A stretch of 64,000 nt of DNA from Desulfovibrio sp. UCD-KL4C (GTDB lineage Bacteria > Desulfobacterota > Desulfovibrionia > Desulfovibrionales > Desulfovibrionaceae): contig NZ_VCNC01000003.1 in assembly GCF_006210265.1 (NCBI RefSeq), forward strand, positions 186,001-250,000, read 5' to 3'. Below are positions 34,446 through 43,451 of this stretch, piece by piece. Made by a program: the position numbers and the translations under genes. Below the pieces are notes generated by a model that was not told the origin of the DNA, ran no database searches, and was given only the letters and a program-made list of their open reading frames with translations. Each line of letters begins with the position of its first letter. Position 1 is the first letter of the stretch.

Positions 34446-35657
34446 TTACGGCATACTGAATTCACCTTTACTGATCAAACTTTCGATTTCAGCAACGTCT
34501 TTATCACCGCGACCAGATAGATTAACGATAATAATATTATCTTTGGGTAATGTCGGAGCTAATTTTACAGCATGCGCCAGAGCGTGTGATGATTCAAGTG
34601 CGGGGATGATTCCTTCTTTTTGAGAGAGTGTGAAGAAAGCTTCAACCGCTTCTTTGTCAGAAGCATGCACGTATTCTGCTCTGCCCAGATCTTTGAGGTG
34701 TGAATGTTCAGGGCCTACGCTGGGGTAGTCTAGTCCGGCAGATATTGAGTAAACCGGAGCAGGTTCACCTTTTTCATCTTTGAGCATGTAGGAATTGAAT
34801 CCATGCATTATGCCGGGTTTACCGAGACAAAGAGTTGCTGCGTGGTCGCCGGGATTAAGGCTGCGACCTGAGGGTTCTACGCCGATCAGTTTTACGGTTT
34901 CGTCTTTTACAAAATCAGAGAAAAGGCCGATCGCATTTGAACCTCCGCCAACGCAGGCAATGCAATAGTCAGGCAAGCGTCCTTCATCTTCAATACATTG
35001 CTCCCTTGCTTCCTTACCGATAACTGACTGAAAATCGCGGACCATAGATGGGTATGGATGTGGTCCTACTGCTGATCCTAGCAGGTAAAAAGATTCGTCT
35101 GCATCCTGAATCCATGCACCGAGAGCTTCGTCAACGGCTTCTTTAAGGGTGCACTGTCCTGACTGTGCGGGGACAACTTTTGCGCCCATCATCTGCATGC
35201 GGAAAACATTAAGTTTTTGCCTTTCAACGTCAACTGCGCCCATATATACAGTGCATTCCATTCCCATGAGAGCAGCGGTAGCGGCTGTGGCTACTCCGTG
35301 CTGTCCAGCTCCTGTTTCGGCAATGATTTTCTTTTTGCCCATGCGTTTGGCAAGCAGTATTTGACCTATGGTATTATTAACTTTGTGCGCGCCGAGGTGG
35401 TTTAAATCTTCTCGTTTTAGATAGATTTTAGCTCCGCCCAGCTCATTTGTCAGGTTGGAACAGAGGTAAAGAGGAGTAGGGCGACCGGAGTATTTTGAGA
35501 GATAATACTCAAATTCACGTTTGAATTCTTCATCGTCTTTATATTTATTGTAAGTGTCGGCAAGTTCGTTAAGGATCGGGATGAGTTGTTCTGGAACGAA
35601 TTGTCCACCGTATTCACCGAAAAAACCGTCTGCAGTAATTGTTGAATTGTCAGCCAT
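34446..35657 (-). CDS. trpB: Tryptophan synthase, beta subunit
   Basis: A 403-residue TrpB that condenses indole and serine to tryptophan, PLP-dependent and cytoplasmic. The PLP Lys92 is in [13 protein letters not shown], the indole-tunnel glutamate in AETGAGQHG, and the phosphate loop in [10 protein letters not shown]. It is of the standard TrpB1 type, expected to work with TrpA. The ATG at 35657 has AGGAG seven bases upstream; the frame extends upstream to an ATG at 35678 that overlaps this site. It stands alone: no other trp gene is adjacent on either side, and terminators flank it. A complete trp attenuator (35705-35846) precedes it. Confidence 0.96.
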   Translation of the reverse strand: MADNSTITADGFFGEYGGQFVPEQLIPILNELADTYNKYKDDEEFKREFEYYLSKYSGRPTPLYLCSNLTNELGGAKIYLKREDLNHLGAHKVNNTIGQILLAKRMGKKKIIAETGAGQHGVATAATAALMGMECTVYMGAVDVERQKLNVFRMQMMGAKVVPAQSGQCTLKEAVDEALGAWIQDADESFYLLGSAVGPHPYPSMVRDFQSVIGKEAREQCIEDEGRLPDYCIACVGGGSNAIGLFSDFVKDETVKLIGVEPSGRSLNPGDHAATLCLGKPGIMHGFNSYMLKDEKGEPAPVYSISAGLDYPSVGPEHSHLKDLGRAEYVHASDKEAVEAFFTLSQKEGIIPALESSHALAHAVKLAPTLPKDNIIIVNLSGRGDKDVAEIESLISKGEFSMP

Positions 35658-35704
35658 TTTTTCTCTCCTGAATCTCATTTTAGACAGTGGGTCGCCGATA
35701 ATAA

Positions 35705-35737
35705 AAAACCGCGACCAGTTTTCACTGTCGCGGTTTT
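35705..35737 (-). terminator. trpB attenuator: terminator hairpin (segments 3:4)
   Basis: On the minus strand AAAACCGCGAC, a loop containing CAGTGAAAACTG, then GTCGCGGTTTT followed by further T (six in a row). This is a strong intrinsic terminator 48 bases before the trpB start codon, i.e. inside the leader transcript. Segment 3 is also complementary to segment 2 at 35783-35789. Confidence 0.88.
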
Positions 35738-35782
35738 AAAATTCTTTATTTATCAGTCACTTTCTAATGAACGTAACCTAAC

Positions 35783-35803
35783 CCGCGACGCATTACATGC
35801 GCC
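35783..35803 (-). promoter_or_regulatory. trpB attenuator: segments 1 and 2
   Basis: Segment 1 GGCGCAT (35797-35803) overlaps the last Trp codon of the leader peptide. It pairs with ATGCGTC (35787-35793) across a GTA loop to form hairpin 1:2. Segment 2 contains GTCGCGG (35783-35789), identical to the start of the terminator's 3' arm, so it can pair with CCGCGAC of segment 3 instead. These are the mutually exclusive foldings of a classical attenuator. Confidence 0.8.
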
Positions 35804-35846
35804 ACCACCAATTGCAAAGTGTAAAGTTAGGAGAAGAAATGTTCAT
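35793..35846 (-). CDS. trpL: trp leader peptide
   Basis: A 17-codon reading frame on the minus strand, MNISSPNFTLCNWWWRM, ending in TAA. Three consecutive Trp codons (TGG TGG TGG) stand at residues 13-15 and overlap RNA segment 1 of the attenuator. Ribosome stalling there when tryptophan is scarce would free segment 2 and prevent the terminator. The ribosome binding site is weak (GAAAGG about 15 bases upstream). The frame was too short for routine gene calling; the run of Trp codons and its place before trpB make it convincing. Confidence 0.85.
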   Translation of the reverse strand: MNISSPNFTLCNWWWRM

Positions 35847-35908
35847 AGTGAGGAGTATTTACCTTTCAACCTGAGAGTTGTCAATGGAGTGCGGACTCTT
35901 AATTGTAC

Positions 35909-35914
35909 ATTATA
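35909..35914 (-). promoter_or_regulatory. Possible -10 element of the trpL-trpB promoter
   Basis: A perfect TATAAT on the minus strand about 63 bases before the leader ATG, but with no good -35 at 16-18 bases. A TTGACA at 35884-35879 is a competing candidate, but its -10 would leave the leader peptide with no untranslated region. Confidence 0.4.
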
Positions 35915-36115
35915 TAAATGCTGTTTAACGTTGCTGTTTAAAGGCAAATTATAGCTAGTTGATGATAGATTAAACTTCTATCAGTATTAAAAGATAGTGC
36001 TTTTGCTCCTGTTTTATTTGGGATATGAAAACAGCACATGTAACGGTTGCTAAAGTATGCCTTAACTAAATATTCCAGTCATAATATATATGACGCAAAT
36101 TAAGGAGATATCTTA

Positions 36116-36760
36116 ATGGAATTTTTTTTAGATACAGCAAATATTGATGAAATAAGAAAAGCTAAGAATCAGGGCCTTCTTGACGGAGTGACTACAAATC
36201 CGACACTTTTATCTCGTGAAGGCGGAGATTGGCGTAAACAGGCTCAGCTAATTTGCAATGAAGTTGAAGGGCCTGTCAGCTTAGAAGTTATGGATGAAAC
36301 AGCGGAAGAAATGGTTAATGAGGCGGAAGATCTTTCTAAGTTTGGGAAAAATGTTGTTATCAAAATACCTATGACAACCGAAGGGTTGATTGCCACTAAG
36401 GCCCTGCATAAAAAGGGAATGAAAACAAATGTAACTCTCGTCTTTTCACCGCTTCAGGCTCTTTTAGCCGCAAAGGCTGGAGCAACCTACGTAAGTCCTT
36501 TTGTGGGCAGGCTTGACGGTATTTCGCATGATGGAATGGAACTTATTTCTCAGATACGGACAATTTTTGATAATTACGACTTCCAGACTAAAATTCTGGT
36601 TGCAAGTGTCCGCACCCCTTTGCATGTTCTTGACTCTGCGTTGATAGGCGCAGATGTTGCAACTATTCCGTTTAAAATTATAAGGGATTTTGTTAAACAT
36701 CCTCTGACGGATCAAGGTCTTGAAACATTTAAGGCCGACTGGGACCGTTTAATCAAGTAA
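36116..36760 (+). CDS. Fructose-6-phosphate aldolase / transaldolase-like protein
   Basis: A 214-residue small transaldolase-family enzyme. It has [12 protein letters not shown] at the N-terminus, GVTTNPTLL, the Schiff-base Lys83 in [27 protein letters not shown], and the C-terminal [11 protein letters not shown]. The short length is shared by FSA (fructose-6-phosphate aldolase) and by true small transaldolases; sequence alone does not separate the two. Both act on C3/C6 or C7 sugar phosphates in the cytoplasm. AAGGAG lies nine bases before the ATG. It is followed after 40 bases by the ferredoxin-flavodoxin gene. Confidence 0.9.
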   Translation: MEFFLDTANIDEIRKAKNQGLLDGVTTNPTLLSREGGDWRKQAQLICNEVEGPVSLEVMDETAEEMVNEAEDLSKFGKNVVIKIPMTTEGLIATKALHKKGMKTNVTLVFSPLQALLAAKAGATYVSPFVGRLDGISHDGMELISQIRTIFDNYDFQTKILVASVRTPLHVLDSALIGADVATIPFKIIRDFVKHPLTDQGLETFKADWDRLIK

Positions 36761-36800
36761 GTATTACTAAAACTAAATTTTGCAATTGCATGGAGTTATT

Positions 36801-37598
36801 ATGTCCTGTTCTAAGCTTAAATTGATTTGTTTCTCACCTACCAGAACAACAAAGCAGGTTTTGTACGCTATGGCGGAAGGTCTTCAGGCAGATGAACTGA
36901 CTGTTTTTGATGTGACCAGACAGGAAGGAATCCCTAATGATTTCGACTGTTCTAAGGATGATCTGGTCATAATCGGAGGGCCTGTCTATTCTGGTCGTTT
37001 GCCGTCCGTTATGCTGGAAAGGTTAGCATCTTTAAAAGGAAGTGGTGTGCCTGTTGTTTCAGTAGTTGTTTATGGCAACAGAGCATACGAAGATGCTTTG
37101 CTTGAGCTGACAGATTTTGCTGAAGCAGCAGGTTTTAAAACCGTCGCCGGAGCGGCGTTCATTGGTGAGCATTCTTTTTCTACTTCTGAGGTTCCTCTTT
37201 CAGTAGGCAGACCTGATTTTGCCGATATTGATAAGGCGAAAAGCTTCGGCGTGGAATTGGCTGAAAAGCTTGCAGCTAAATCTTTTGAAACAAGTTCAAA
37301 ACTTAAAGTACCGGGTAATACCACATATAAGGAACGTGTTCCCGGTGAACCTATGTCACCGTTTTCGCAGGAAGAGTGTGAACTCTGCGGAGCATGCGCG
37401 CGAGTTTGTCCTACTGAGGCGATAACCGTTGGGTCGCACATCACGACCGATGCTGGAAAGTGTATACTGTGCTGTGCATGCGTTAAAGTCTGTACTTTAG
37501 GTGTTCGTAAGATGGAAGCTCCTAAAATCTTGAAAATTTCGCAATTTCTCTCTGATACTTGTAAAGAGCGCAAGGAACCTGAAATATTTGTAAGCTAG
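36801..37598 (+). CDS. EFR1-type flavodoxin-ferredoxin fusion protein
   Basis: A 265-residue protein. The N-terminal 150 residues are a flavodoxin-like fold with an FMN phosphate loop (FSPTRTTKQV) and GGPVYSGRLPSVM. Two [4Fe-4S] ferredoxin motifs lie near the C-terminus: CELCGACARVCPTEAI and CILCCACVKVCTLGV. Such EFR1-family proteins are thought to shuttle electrons between ferredoxin pools; the partner is not identified. TGGAG lies six bases before the ATG at 36801; an upstream TTG at 36780 is less likely. It may be in one unit with the aldolase gene. Confidence 0.87.
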   Translation: MSCSKLKLICFSPTRTTKQVLYAMAEGLQADELTVFDVTRQEGIPNDFDCSKDDLVIIGGPVYSGRLPSVMLERLASLKGSGVPVVSVVVYGNRAYEDALLELTDFAEAAGFKTVAGAAFIGEHSFSTSEVPLSVGRPDFADIDKAKSFGVELAEKLAAKSFETSSKLKVPGNTTYKERVPGEPMSPFSQEECELCGACARVCPTEAITVGSHITTDAGKCILCCACVKVCTLGVRKMEAPKILKISQFLSDTCKERKEPEIFVS

Positions 37599-37697
37599 TT
37601 TTTTGATTATTTTTGTAGAATAAATTCAAGCAGGATTTCGTTCTTAAATTTGTGAATTCTGTAAGAGTTGAATTAAGGTATTAAAAAAGCAGAACTT

Positions 37698-37729
37698 AAA
37701 AAGGGAACCTGTAGTAAGGTTCCCTTTTT
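37698..37729. terminator. Bidirectional intrinsic terminator
   Basis: A perfect stem AAAAAGGGAACCT / AGGTTCCCTTTTT with loop GTAGTA. It overlaps the last two bases of the kinase gene on the minus strand. Confidence 0.88.
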
Positions 37730-38243
37730 ATTTTAATAACTTCTTGATGATCGTGACAGATTTTTCAAATCTGCTTTGCACGTTGCCGGAAATTATGTTG
37801 AACGGAAGATTTCTGGAATGAAGTTCCGTCAGAAAAAGATTCTGCATGTATTCACGCTCTTCCGGTCTGTCTCGCTGTCCATCTGCAACCCACGGGACAT
37901 CTATGTCGCATAGCAGATAATGGATGTTTTCCCTCTTTTGCGCCTGTTTTTCTATCCATTCAGGACATTTCCCGAAATAATATTTGGAGTAGACGATTGA
38001 GGCGATTATATCGGTGTCGCAGAGGAGTGGGACGTTTCCACTGTTTTCAAGTTTCTGTTCTTTTTCCAGTTGTCCTTTTGCAATGGGAATAGCGTCCTCG
38101 ATTGTAAGGATTCCGTTCTTTATCTCGAAGTATTCCCGAAGATATTCCGGCACGAATTCTACTTTAAAATATTCAGCAAGCTTTGCGGAAAGTGTTGTTT
38201 TTCCCGTACATTCTGAGCCTAGAAGAACTATGCGCAGTGACAT
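37728..38243 (-). CDS. NadR-like ribosylnicotinamide kinase / P-loop ATPase
   Basis: A 171-residue cytoplasmic protein with a P-loop GSECTGKTT at residues 8-16 and the downstream LLCDIDVPWVADGQRDRPEER stretch. This is the pattern of the C-terminal kinase domain of NadR. It lacks the NadR nucleotidyltransferase and DNA-binding domains. It overlaps pnuC upstream by 16 bases, so the two are coupled. The expected job is to phosphorylate nicotinamide riboside brought in by PnuC and so trap it for NAD synthesis. Some PnuC-kinase pairs handle thiamine instead, but no TPP riboswitch is visible here. Confidence 0.85.
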   Translation of the reverse strand: MSLRIVLLGSECTGKTTLSAKLAEYFKVEFVPEYLREYFEIKNGILTIEDAIPIAKGQLEKEQKLENSGNVPLLCDTDIIASIVYSKYYFGKCPEWIEKQAQKRENIHYLLCDIDVPWVADGQRDRPEEREYMQNLFLTELHSRNLPFNIISGNVQSRFEKSVTIIKKLLK

Positions 38244-38866
38244 TGCTGTTCCCGGTCAACTTTGTAAGATTTGAGCCATCCGATAAATCCGATAATTGCC
38301 ATGATGGTATAAACGGTCATCAAGCCGCTGTATCCGGTCCAGCCTTTAAGGTAATAGATGACGATATACATAGCGTCGGCAGTAATCCATAGAATCCAGT
38401 TTTCGAGGTATTTTTTAGCCAGCAGATATTGGGCAATGAGGCTTAGGACTGTTGTGAGGGAATCCCACCACGGAAAAGATGCGCCGAGGTAGTTTTTTGT
38501 GATATATCCAAGCGGCAAGAAAGTGATAATGCCGATTGCTGTAAGGCGCAGTGCCAGCTTGCGGTCGACTTTTTGTATTTGAAGGGGGGCGTTATCTGCG
38601 CCGCCGCGGAGCCATTGATACCAGCCATAAAAGCCCAACACTACATATATGAATTGTAGAAAGGCATCAGAGTAAAGTTTGCCTTGAAAGACAACTACCA
38701 TCCATATGGCAACACTCACGATCCCGAAAGGCCAGCACAAAGCATTTTGCCTGACGCTCAGCACAATATAAACAAGGCCGGTGGCAATGGATATCTGTTC
38801 ACCTACCCCCATAGAATTGATGAAAGCTAAAACGAAATTTATCGGTATCATTGCTAAATCAAACAT
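38228..38866 (-). CDS. pnuC: Nicotinamide riboside transporter PnuC
   Basis: A 212-residue inner-membrane protein with about seven hydrophobic segments. It has the family motifs WPFGIVSVAIWMVVVF, a GFYGWYQWL loop and, in the C-terminal half, ENWILWITADAMYIVIYY. PnuC passes nicotinamide riboside down its gradient; metabolic trapping is by the kinase encoded just downstream. A long hairpin (38927-38969) sits in its leader. Confidence 0.9.
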   Translation of the reverse strand: MFDLAMIPINFVLAFINSMGVGEQISIATGLVYIVLSVRQNALCWPFGIVSVAIWMVVVFQGKLYSDAFLQFIYVVLGFYGWYQWLRGGADNAPLQIQKVDRKLALRLTAIGIITFLPLGYITKNYLGASFPWWDSLTTVLSLIAQYLLAKKYLENWILWITADAMYIVIYYLKGWTGYSGLMTVYTIMAIIGFIGWLKSYKVDREQQCHCA

Positions 38867-38898
38867 GTAAAAACTCCTGAATATAAATAGCTCTTGGC

Positions 38899-38942
38899 GT
38901 TTGATTGAGGAACCTACTCAGAAATTCTATTTCCATCAACAT
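38899..38942 (+). repeat. Direct repeat, copy A (flanks the MFS/MarR module)
   Basis: About 44 bases with roughly four in five positions matching copy B at 40752-40794. The shared core is GAAATTCT followed by a TTTC run and CAACAT. The two copies bracket the MFS gene and its regulator in the same orientation. Confidence 0.45.
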
Positions 38943-38969
38943 CCCCATGCGGGAATGCGATGGAAATAG
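38927..38969 (-). promoter_or_regulatory. Strong hairpin in the pnuC leader
   Basis: An 11-bp perfect outer stem (CTATTTCCATC / GATGGAAATAG), a small internal loop, then a 7-bp inner stem (CATTCCC / GGGGATG, one G.T) with a four-base loop. No T run follows on the minus strand, so it is not a standard terminator. It is compatible with a leader control element or a processed 5' end of the pnuC transcript. Confidence 0.6.
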
Positions 38970-39001
38970 ACGTGTAGCTTTTATTCTTCTATTATTACTT
39001 G

Positions 39002-40183
39002 CTATTTTGTGGTGTTGTTAAAGCGGTGTATTATAACTAAAGCGATAGGTTGAAACAATGACATAACTATTGATAAAAGTCCGACCCACTTCATATTTAT
39101 TAATTCTCCTCCTGAACCTACCGTTAAAATAAGTGAAGCGGACAATGCACCAATTCCATTTCCAATATGTTGCAATGATGAAAATAGAGACATAAAAGCA
39201 GCTCTTTCGTATGGTTCAGGTATTTTAGATGCTTCGGTTGTTGCTGAGATATTTCTGAAGCAAACCATTCCCATAAACATGATAAAAATTACTATCAGAG
39301 GTAATTGTGGGGAGTGCATAAATCCATCGTATGTAAAAATTACCAGAAGAACTGTTCCTAATATATTGGTTGGTATCGGGCCTATTTTGTCTGAGGATCT
39401 TCCGCCAATCTGAATTAAGATTAGACTAAAAAGTCCGCCGATAAAATATAAAAATCCGAGAGAGGATCTAGGGTAACCTAAATTCATTTGAAAGTAGGCT
39501 GAAAAGTTTGTGATGATTGCATAGGACGAAATTGCAGCTGTCATCATCATTATGAAAGCCAAAATATATTTTTTGTTAAATATAATTTTGAAGAAAGAAC
39601 GTGACGCTCTTTCGTGGTTCAAATGTTCTTTTAGGGAAGGTGTAAATCGAATAATCAATAAAAGAACTATAATGCCGAGTATTGTTATTGCATAAAAGGG
39701 AGTTCGCCAAGTCCCTCTGGCTGCTAACTCCAATCCAAAAGGAATAGCCGCAATGGAAGCTACTGAAAACATTCCCATAACAATGGCCATTGCCTTACCT
39801 CGTCTTTCTGGTGGAACAACATCGCAGACAATTGAGAAAGAAATTGCTGCTGCTGGTCCTCCAAATATTCCCGCTAAAACTCTTGCCCCAACCAATGAAT
39901 ATAAATCCCAACAAAAAGTTGCATATAGAGTGGCAAGTGATAGGCCTAATACAGCGCTGATAGCGACCGTTTTTCGATCAAAATTATCTAAAAATTTTGC
40001 ACATGCAATACCGGATATTCCAACCGCTAACGTGTAACAACCACAAATGATACCTATGTCGGAATTATTTATAGGTAAGTTTTTAGATATGTCAGGACCT
40101 AACGGCATTACCATCATAAAATCAGTAATATTTATAAACTGGATTAATGCAGCAATCCAGACAATTTTAGTTTCTTGTTTCAT
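39002..40183 (-). CDS. MFS efflux transporter (DHA1-like)
   Basis: A 393-residue inner-membrane protein with 12 hydrophobic segments. The loop 2-3 motif is degenerate (CAKFLDNFDRKTVAISAV), and the RVLAGIFGGPAAAISFSIV segment of TM4-5 is typical of drug:H+ antiporters. The substrate is unknown. AAGG lies seven bases before the ATG. It is controlled in all likelihood by the MarR protein encoded 57 bases upstream: the palindrome GTATGGTGTCCATAC lies in the gap between the two genes. The base composition looks more AT-rich than the flanking genes. Confidence 0.88.
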   Translation of the reverse strand: MKQETKIVWIAALIQFINITDFMMVMPLGPDISKNLPINNSDIGIICGCYTLAVGISGIACAKFLDNFDRKTVAISAVLGLSLATLYATFCWDLYSLVGARVLAGIFGGPAAAISFSIVCDVVPPERRGKAMAIVMGMFSVASIAAIPFGLELAARGTWRTPFYAITILGIIVLLLIIRFTPSLKEHLNHERASRSFFKIIFNKKYILAFIMMMTAAISSYAIITNFSAYFQMNLGYPRSSLGFLYFIGGLFSLILIQIGGRSSDKIGPIPTNILGTVLLVIFTYDGFMHSPQLPLIVIFIMFMGMVCFRNISATTEASKIPEPYERAAFMSLFSSLQHIGNGIGALSASLILTVGSGGELINMKWVGLLSIVMSLFQPIALVIIHRFNNTTK

Positions 40184-40207
40184 TCTTTTACCTTTTTTTT
40201 TATAGAC

Positions 40208-40222
40208 GTATGGTGTCCATAC
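40208..40222. promoter_or_regulatory. MarR operator palindrome upstream of the MFS gene
   Basis: GTATGG-TGT-CCATAC, a perfect 6+6 palindrome with a 3-base spacer, between the MarR stop and the MFS start. The identical 15-mer, in inverted orientation, stands in front of the MarR gene. Confidence 0.75.
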
Positions 40223-40239
40223 ATTATAGTTAAAAAAAA

Positions 40240-40677
40240 TTACAAATGATCATCGATCATTTCGTAAGCCTTATTAAGAAATTGTTTTAGGGTGGTTAGG
40301 TGCTCATCATTTAGAGTGCTTAAGAAATGTTCCATCTCTTTGTGTTTGTAATTATGATAGTCTACATGGGCTTTGTAAGCCACTATCCCTTTTGAGGTTA
40401 AGCTAACCAATTGTTTTGTATTATTGTTCAAATCTATAGATTTTTTTACCAATTCTTTGGCTTCTAATCTTTTAACTATTTGCGAAATGGTTCCTTTTGT
40501 AACGCCTATCAGTCTAGCAATTTCAGAGATATATAATTCGGAGCGATCTCCGATAAGCTGAATAATATGGATTTCACTGCGATAAATATCGACATCAGTA
40601 CCGAAAGATTTGAATCTCTTTGAAGTACTTGAAATTTTTTCGACCAGTATCATGTATTCTTCAATAATTTGGTGCAT
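40240..40677 (-). CDS. MarR family transcriptional regulator
   Basis: A winged-helix DNA-binding protein of about 145 residues. The helix-turn-helix region is ISEIARLIGVTKGTISQIVKRLEAKELV, followed by the wing with IDLNNNTKQLVSLTSKG. Dimerisation helices lie at both ends. The ATG at 40677 lies 13 bases from the operator palindrome, and a further ATG at 40653 is possible. Expected to repress its own gene and the downstream MFS pump until a toxic ligand binds. No ligand can be inferred. Confidence 0.88.
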   Translation of the reverse strand: MHQIIEEYMILVEKISSTSKRFKSFGTDVDIYRSEIHIIQLIGDRSELYISEIARLIGVTKGTISQIVKRLEAKELVKKSIDLNNNTKQLVSLTSKGIVAYKAHVDYHNYKHKEMEHFLSTLNDEHLTTLKQFLNKAYEMIDDHL

Positions 40678-40689
40678 GAAAACCAAATA

Positions 40690-40704
40690 GTATGGACACC
40701 ATAC
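40690..40704. promoter_or_regulatory. MarR operator palindrome at its own promoter
   Basis: GTATGGACACCATAC, flanked by one further matching base on each side (A..T), just upstream of the marR start. It lies downstream of a TTGACA (minus strand, 40713-40708) and overlaps the expected -10 region, a good place for repression. Confidence 0.75.
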
Positions 40705-40751
40705 TAATGTCAATGAATATAAAAATAAAAGTAGCTTGTCTTAATTATAGA

Positions 40752-40794
40752 GTTTGAGTGGGCAATTTACTTAGAAATTCTTTTTCACCAACAT
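40752..40794 (+). repeat. Direct repeat, copy B (flanks the MFS/MarR module)
   Basis: Diverged copy of 38899-38942, lying between the MarR gene and the terminator of tRNA-Pro(GGG). It has lost the long hairpin that follows copy A. Confidence 0.45.
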
Positions 40795-40831
40795 TTACGC
40801 GCTTAAGAATTGAGATGATAACGACTCAAGC

Positions 40832-40871
40832 AAAAAAAAAGATCCTACGATGGTTAATCGTAAGATCTTAA
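40832..40871 (-). terminator. Terminator of tRNA-Pro(GGG)
   Basis: On the minus strand AAGATCTTACGAT, loop TAACC, ATCGTAGGATCTT, then a run of T. It lies eight bases after the tRNA 3' end. Confidence 0.85.
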
Positions 40872-40878
40872 AAATTCT

Positions 40879-40955
<77 letters not shown>

Positions 40956-41218
40956 ACTCGGAGGGCGATTGATATTGAATTGTTATACATAAGTCAACTT
41001 TTTTATCTTTCGTGTTTTAAAAAAGTAACCACTATAAATAGTTGCCTGTTATATTTTGAGTTGTTATTTTTGTCTTTTTTAATATTATTTTAGTTGTTAC
41101 AAGAGGGCGTCTATTAACAATTTTATTTGGTATAGAATATTATAAAAATTAGTTAGCTTATTAAAAACTCAACCTTATTAGAATATTTTTAATATTGAGT
41201 TTACCTGGAGGGATAATT

Positions 41219-43381
41219 TTGAAAAATTTGAATCTTCGATGGAAGATAATGATAATTCTGGCAATCGTTGTACCTGTCATTATAGGTCTTACGCTGGTTC
41301 AGGAAAATATCTTTATCAATAAAATGAGAGATGGTGCCGAAAGACAGGGTATTGAAATGGCACAAAGTTATGCTAATAAAATTGATGGGGATATGAGTGG
41401 TGCTCTAATCTCTGCGCGTACAATTGCCCGTATTGCTGAAGGAGTGGCTGCTAAGAAAGGTCATGATTCCAGAGAGGTTTTACTTGGATCTTTGAAAACA
41501 TTTCTTAAGGATCATGATGAGTTTCTCGGTACATATGTAGCGTTTGAGCCTAATGCTCTTGATGGAAGAGATGATGATTTTAAAGGGGCGGAGTTTCATA
41601 ATCAAGATGGAAGATTCGTTCCATGGGTGTACCGTGATTCAAATCAGATCAAAGTAATACCCAGTGTAGGGTATGATAAGTATAGTAGTGACGGTGCATG
41701 GTATCATCTTCCTAAAAAGACTGATGGCGAGATTGTCATGGAGCCATACGCATATGCTATTGGCAACGAAAATGTGTTGATGGTTGATATGATTGCTCCT
41801 ATGAAGCTTAATGGCAAATTTATAGGTGTTGCCGGGGTTGATTTTCCGATGAACACCATTGATAAATTTATAAACAGCCTTGATGTCTTTGGATCAGGTT
41901 ATGCTTTTTTATTGTCTAATAGCGGCCGATACATGGCTCACCCTAAAAGCAAAGAATACGTTGAAGGTGAAAAGAATTTCTTCACAGATGAAAATATAAG
42001 TGAATCCATCAGAGATGGGGTAAAAAAACAGGTTTTAAACGGAAAGCCTTTTGCCCAGTATGAAACATCTGACGGAGGATCTACCTATTATGTATTTGCT
42101 CCGATCAGTTTAGGGCGTTCCGCGAAACCACTTATTCTGGGATTAAGTATTCCTATGGACCTAGTTCTTGCTGACGCAAGAGATTTGAGCAATCTAATGC
42201 TTGGTTTGGGGCTTGCCGGAATCATTTTAGTGATAATTGCGATATTTTTGATTTCTAATTCAATTACAAAACCTCTTCATGAAACAGTTGGCGCGCTTGA
42301 AGCTATTGCGGATGGAGACTTTACTGTCCGCCTACCTGCAGATTCTACCGATGAAATCGGGAGAATGCAGGGAGCTGTGAATGGCATGACTGAGAAGCTT
42401 GAACAGGGTATTACTGAAATCAAGGAAAAGCAGGCCATGGCTGAGGAAAAAACTTTGATAGCTGAAAAAGCTGTTGCTGATGCTACTAAGGCACAGGCTA
42501 GAGCTGAAAATGCAAAGGTTGAAGGAATGCATATGGCTGCTGATAGGCTTGAAAGCATTGCCGAGCGTAATTCAACGGGATCAAAAGAAATGCTTGCTCA
42601 GTCGCAGGAAATTGAAAAAGGTAGTCAGTTGCAACGTGAAAGGATTGATTCAACTGCTACCGCAATGGAAGAGATGAATGCTACTGTCTTGGAAGTTGCT
42701 AGAAATGCCGGAGAGACCTCTGAACAGGTAAATGATTCTAAGAATAGTGCGCTTGAGGGGTCAAAAGTTATCACTGAAACTGTTAGATCGATGGACGCAA
42801 TCCAGAAACAGGCAGAAACTTTGAAAGTGGATATGGGAAAATTAGGACAGCAGGCGCATGAAATCGGAACCGTTATGAATGTAATTGAAGATATTGCAGA
42901 TCAAACCAATCTGCTTGCTTTAAACGCAGCGATTGAAGCGGCCCGTGCGGGGGAAGCCGGAAGAGGATTTGCCGTTGTAGCCGATGAAGTGAGAAAACTT
43001 GCTGAAAAAACGATGGGAGCGACTAAGGAAGTTGGTGATTCCATCGGGGGCATACAGAAGGGAGCACAGGCTAATATTAAAAATATGGATTCCGTTGTAG
43101 AAAATATATCAACGGCTACAGAACTTTCCAGAAATTCCGGTAGCGTCTTTGATCAAATTGTGCAGGGCGTTGAACTTTCATCTGAAAGGATTAGGAGCAT
43201 TGCTACTGCCGCAGAAGAGCAGTCCGCAACATCTGAAGAAATTAACCGTTCAATTGATGAAATTAATCAGATAGCAATTCAGACTGCTGAAGCGGCCGCA
43301 GAGGCTAGTGCTGCCGCTGAGGATATGACCAGACAGGCTGAAGAATTGACTTCAATTATTTCAGATATGAAGGCTGAGTAA
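41219..43381 (+). CDS. Methyl-accepting chemotaxis protein with Cache sensor domain
   Basis: A 720-residue chemoreceptor. TM1 is near residues 9-27. A periplasmic double-Cache-type domain extends to about residue 320 (with [12 protein letters not shown] and the [13 protein letters not shown] segment). TM2 is near 325-347 and a HAMP domain near 350-400. The signalling tip [20 protein letters not shown] follows. The likely start is the TTG at 41219, with GGAGG seven bases upstream, where the N-terminus reads [10 protein letters not shown] terminator follows the stop. It shares the tip and adaptation-helix style with the receptor at 53327 but differs in the sensor half. Ligand unknown. Confidence 0.92.
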   Translation: MKNLNLRWKIMIILAIVVPVIIGLTLVQENIFINKMRDGAERQGIEMAQSYANKIDGDMSGALISARTIARIAEGVAAKKGHDSREVLLGSLKTFLKDHDEFLGTYVAFEPNALDGRDDDFKGAEFHNQDGRFVPWVYRDSNQIKVIPSVGYDKYSSDGAWYHLPKKTDGEIVMEPYAYAIGNENVLMVDMIAPMKLNGKFIGVAGVDFPMNTIDKFINSLDVFGSGYAFLLSNSGRYMAHPKSKEYVEGEKNFFTDENISESIRDGVKKQVLNGKPFAQYETSDGGSTYYVFAPISLGRSAKPLILGLSIPMDLVLADARDLSNLMLGLGLAGIILVIIAIFLISNSITKPLHETVGALEAIADGDFTVRLPADSTDEIGRMQGAVNGMTEKLEQGITEIKEKQAMAEEKTLIAEKAVADATKAQARAENAKVEGMHMAADRLESIAERNSTGSKEMLAQSQEIEKGSQLQRERIDSTATAMEEMNATVLEVARNAGETSEQVNDSKNSALEGSKVITETVRSMDAIQKQAETLKVDMGKLGQQAHEIGTVMNVIEDIADQTNLLALNAAIEAARAGEAGRGFAVVADEVRKLAEKTMGATKEVGDSIGGIQKGAQANIKNMDSVVENISTATELSRNSGSVFDQIVQGVELSSERIRSIATAAEEQSATSEEINRSIDEINQIAIQTAEAAAEASAAAEDMTRQAEELTSIISDMKAE

Positions 43382-43406
43382 GATACTGAAGTTAAAGACT
43401 AATTTG

Positions 43407-43440
43407 AAAGTGACCGAGAGCAATATCGGTCACTTTTTTT
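43407..43440 (+). terminator. Intrinsic terminator after the chemoreceptor gene
   Basis: Stem AAGTGACCGA / TCGGTCACTT with an eight-base loop and a run of seven T. Confidence 0.88.
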
Positions 43441-43451
43441 GTGGTAAAAGA

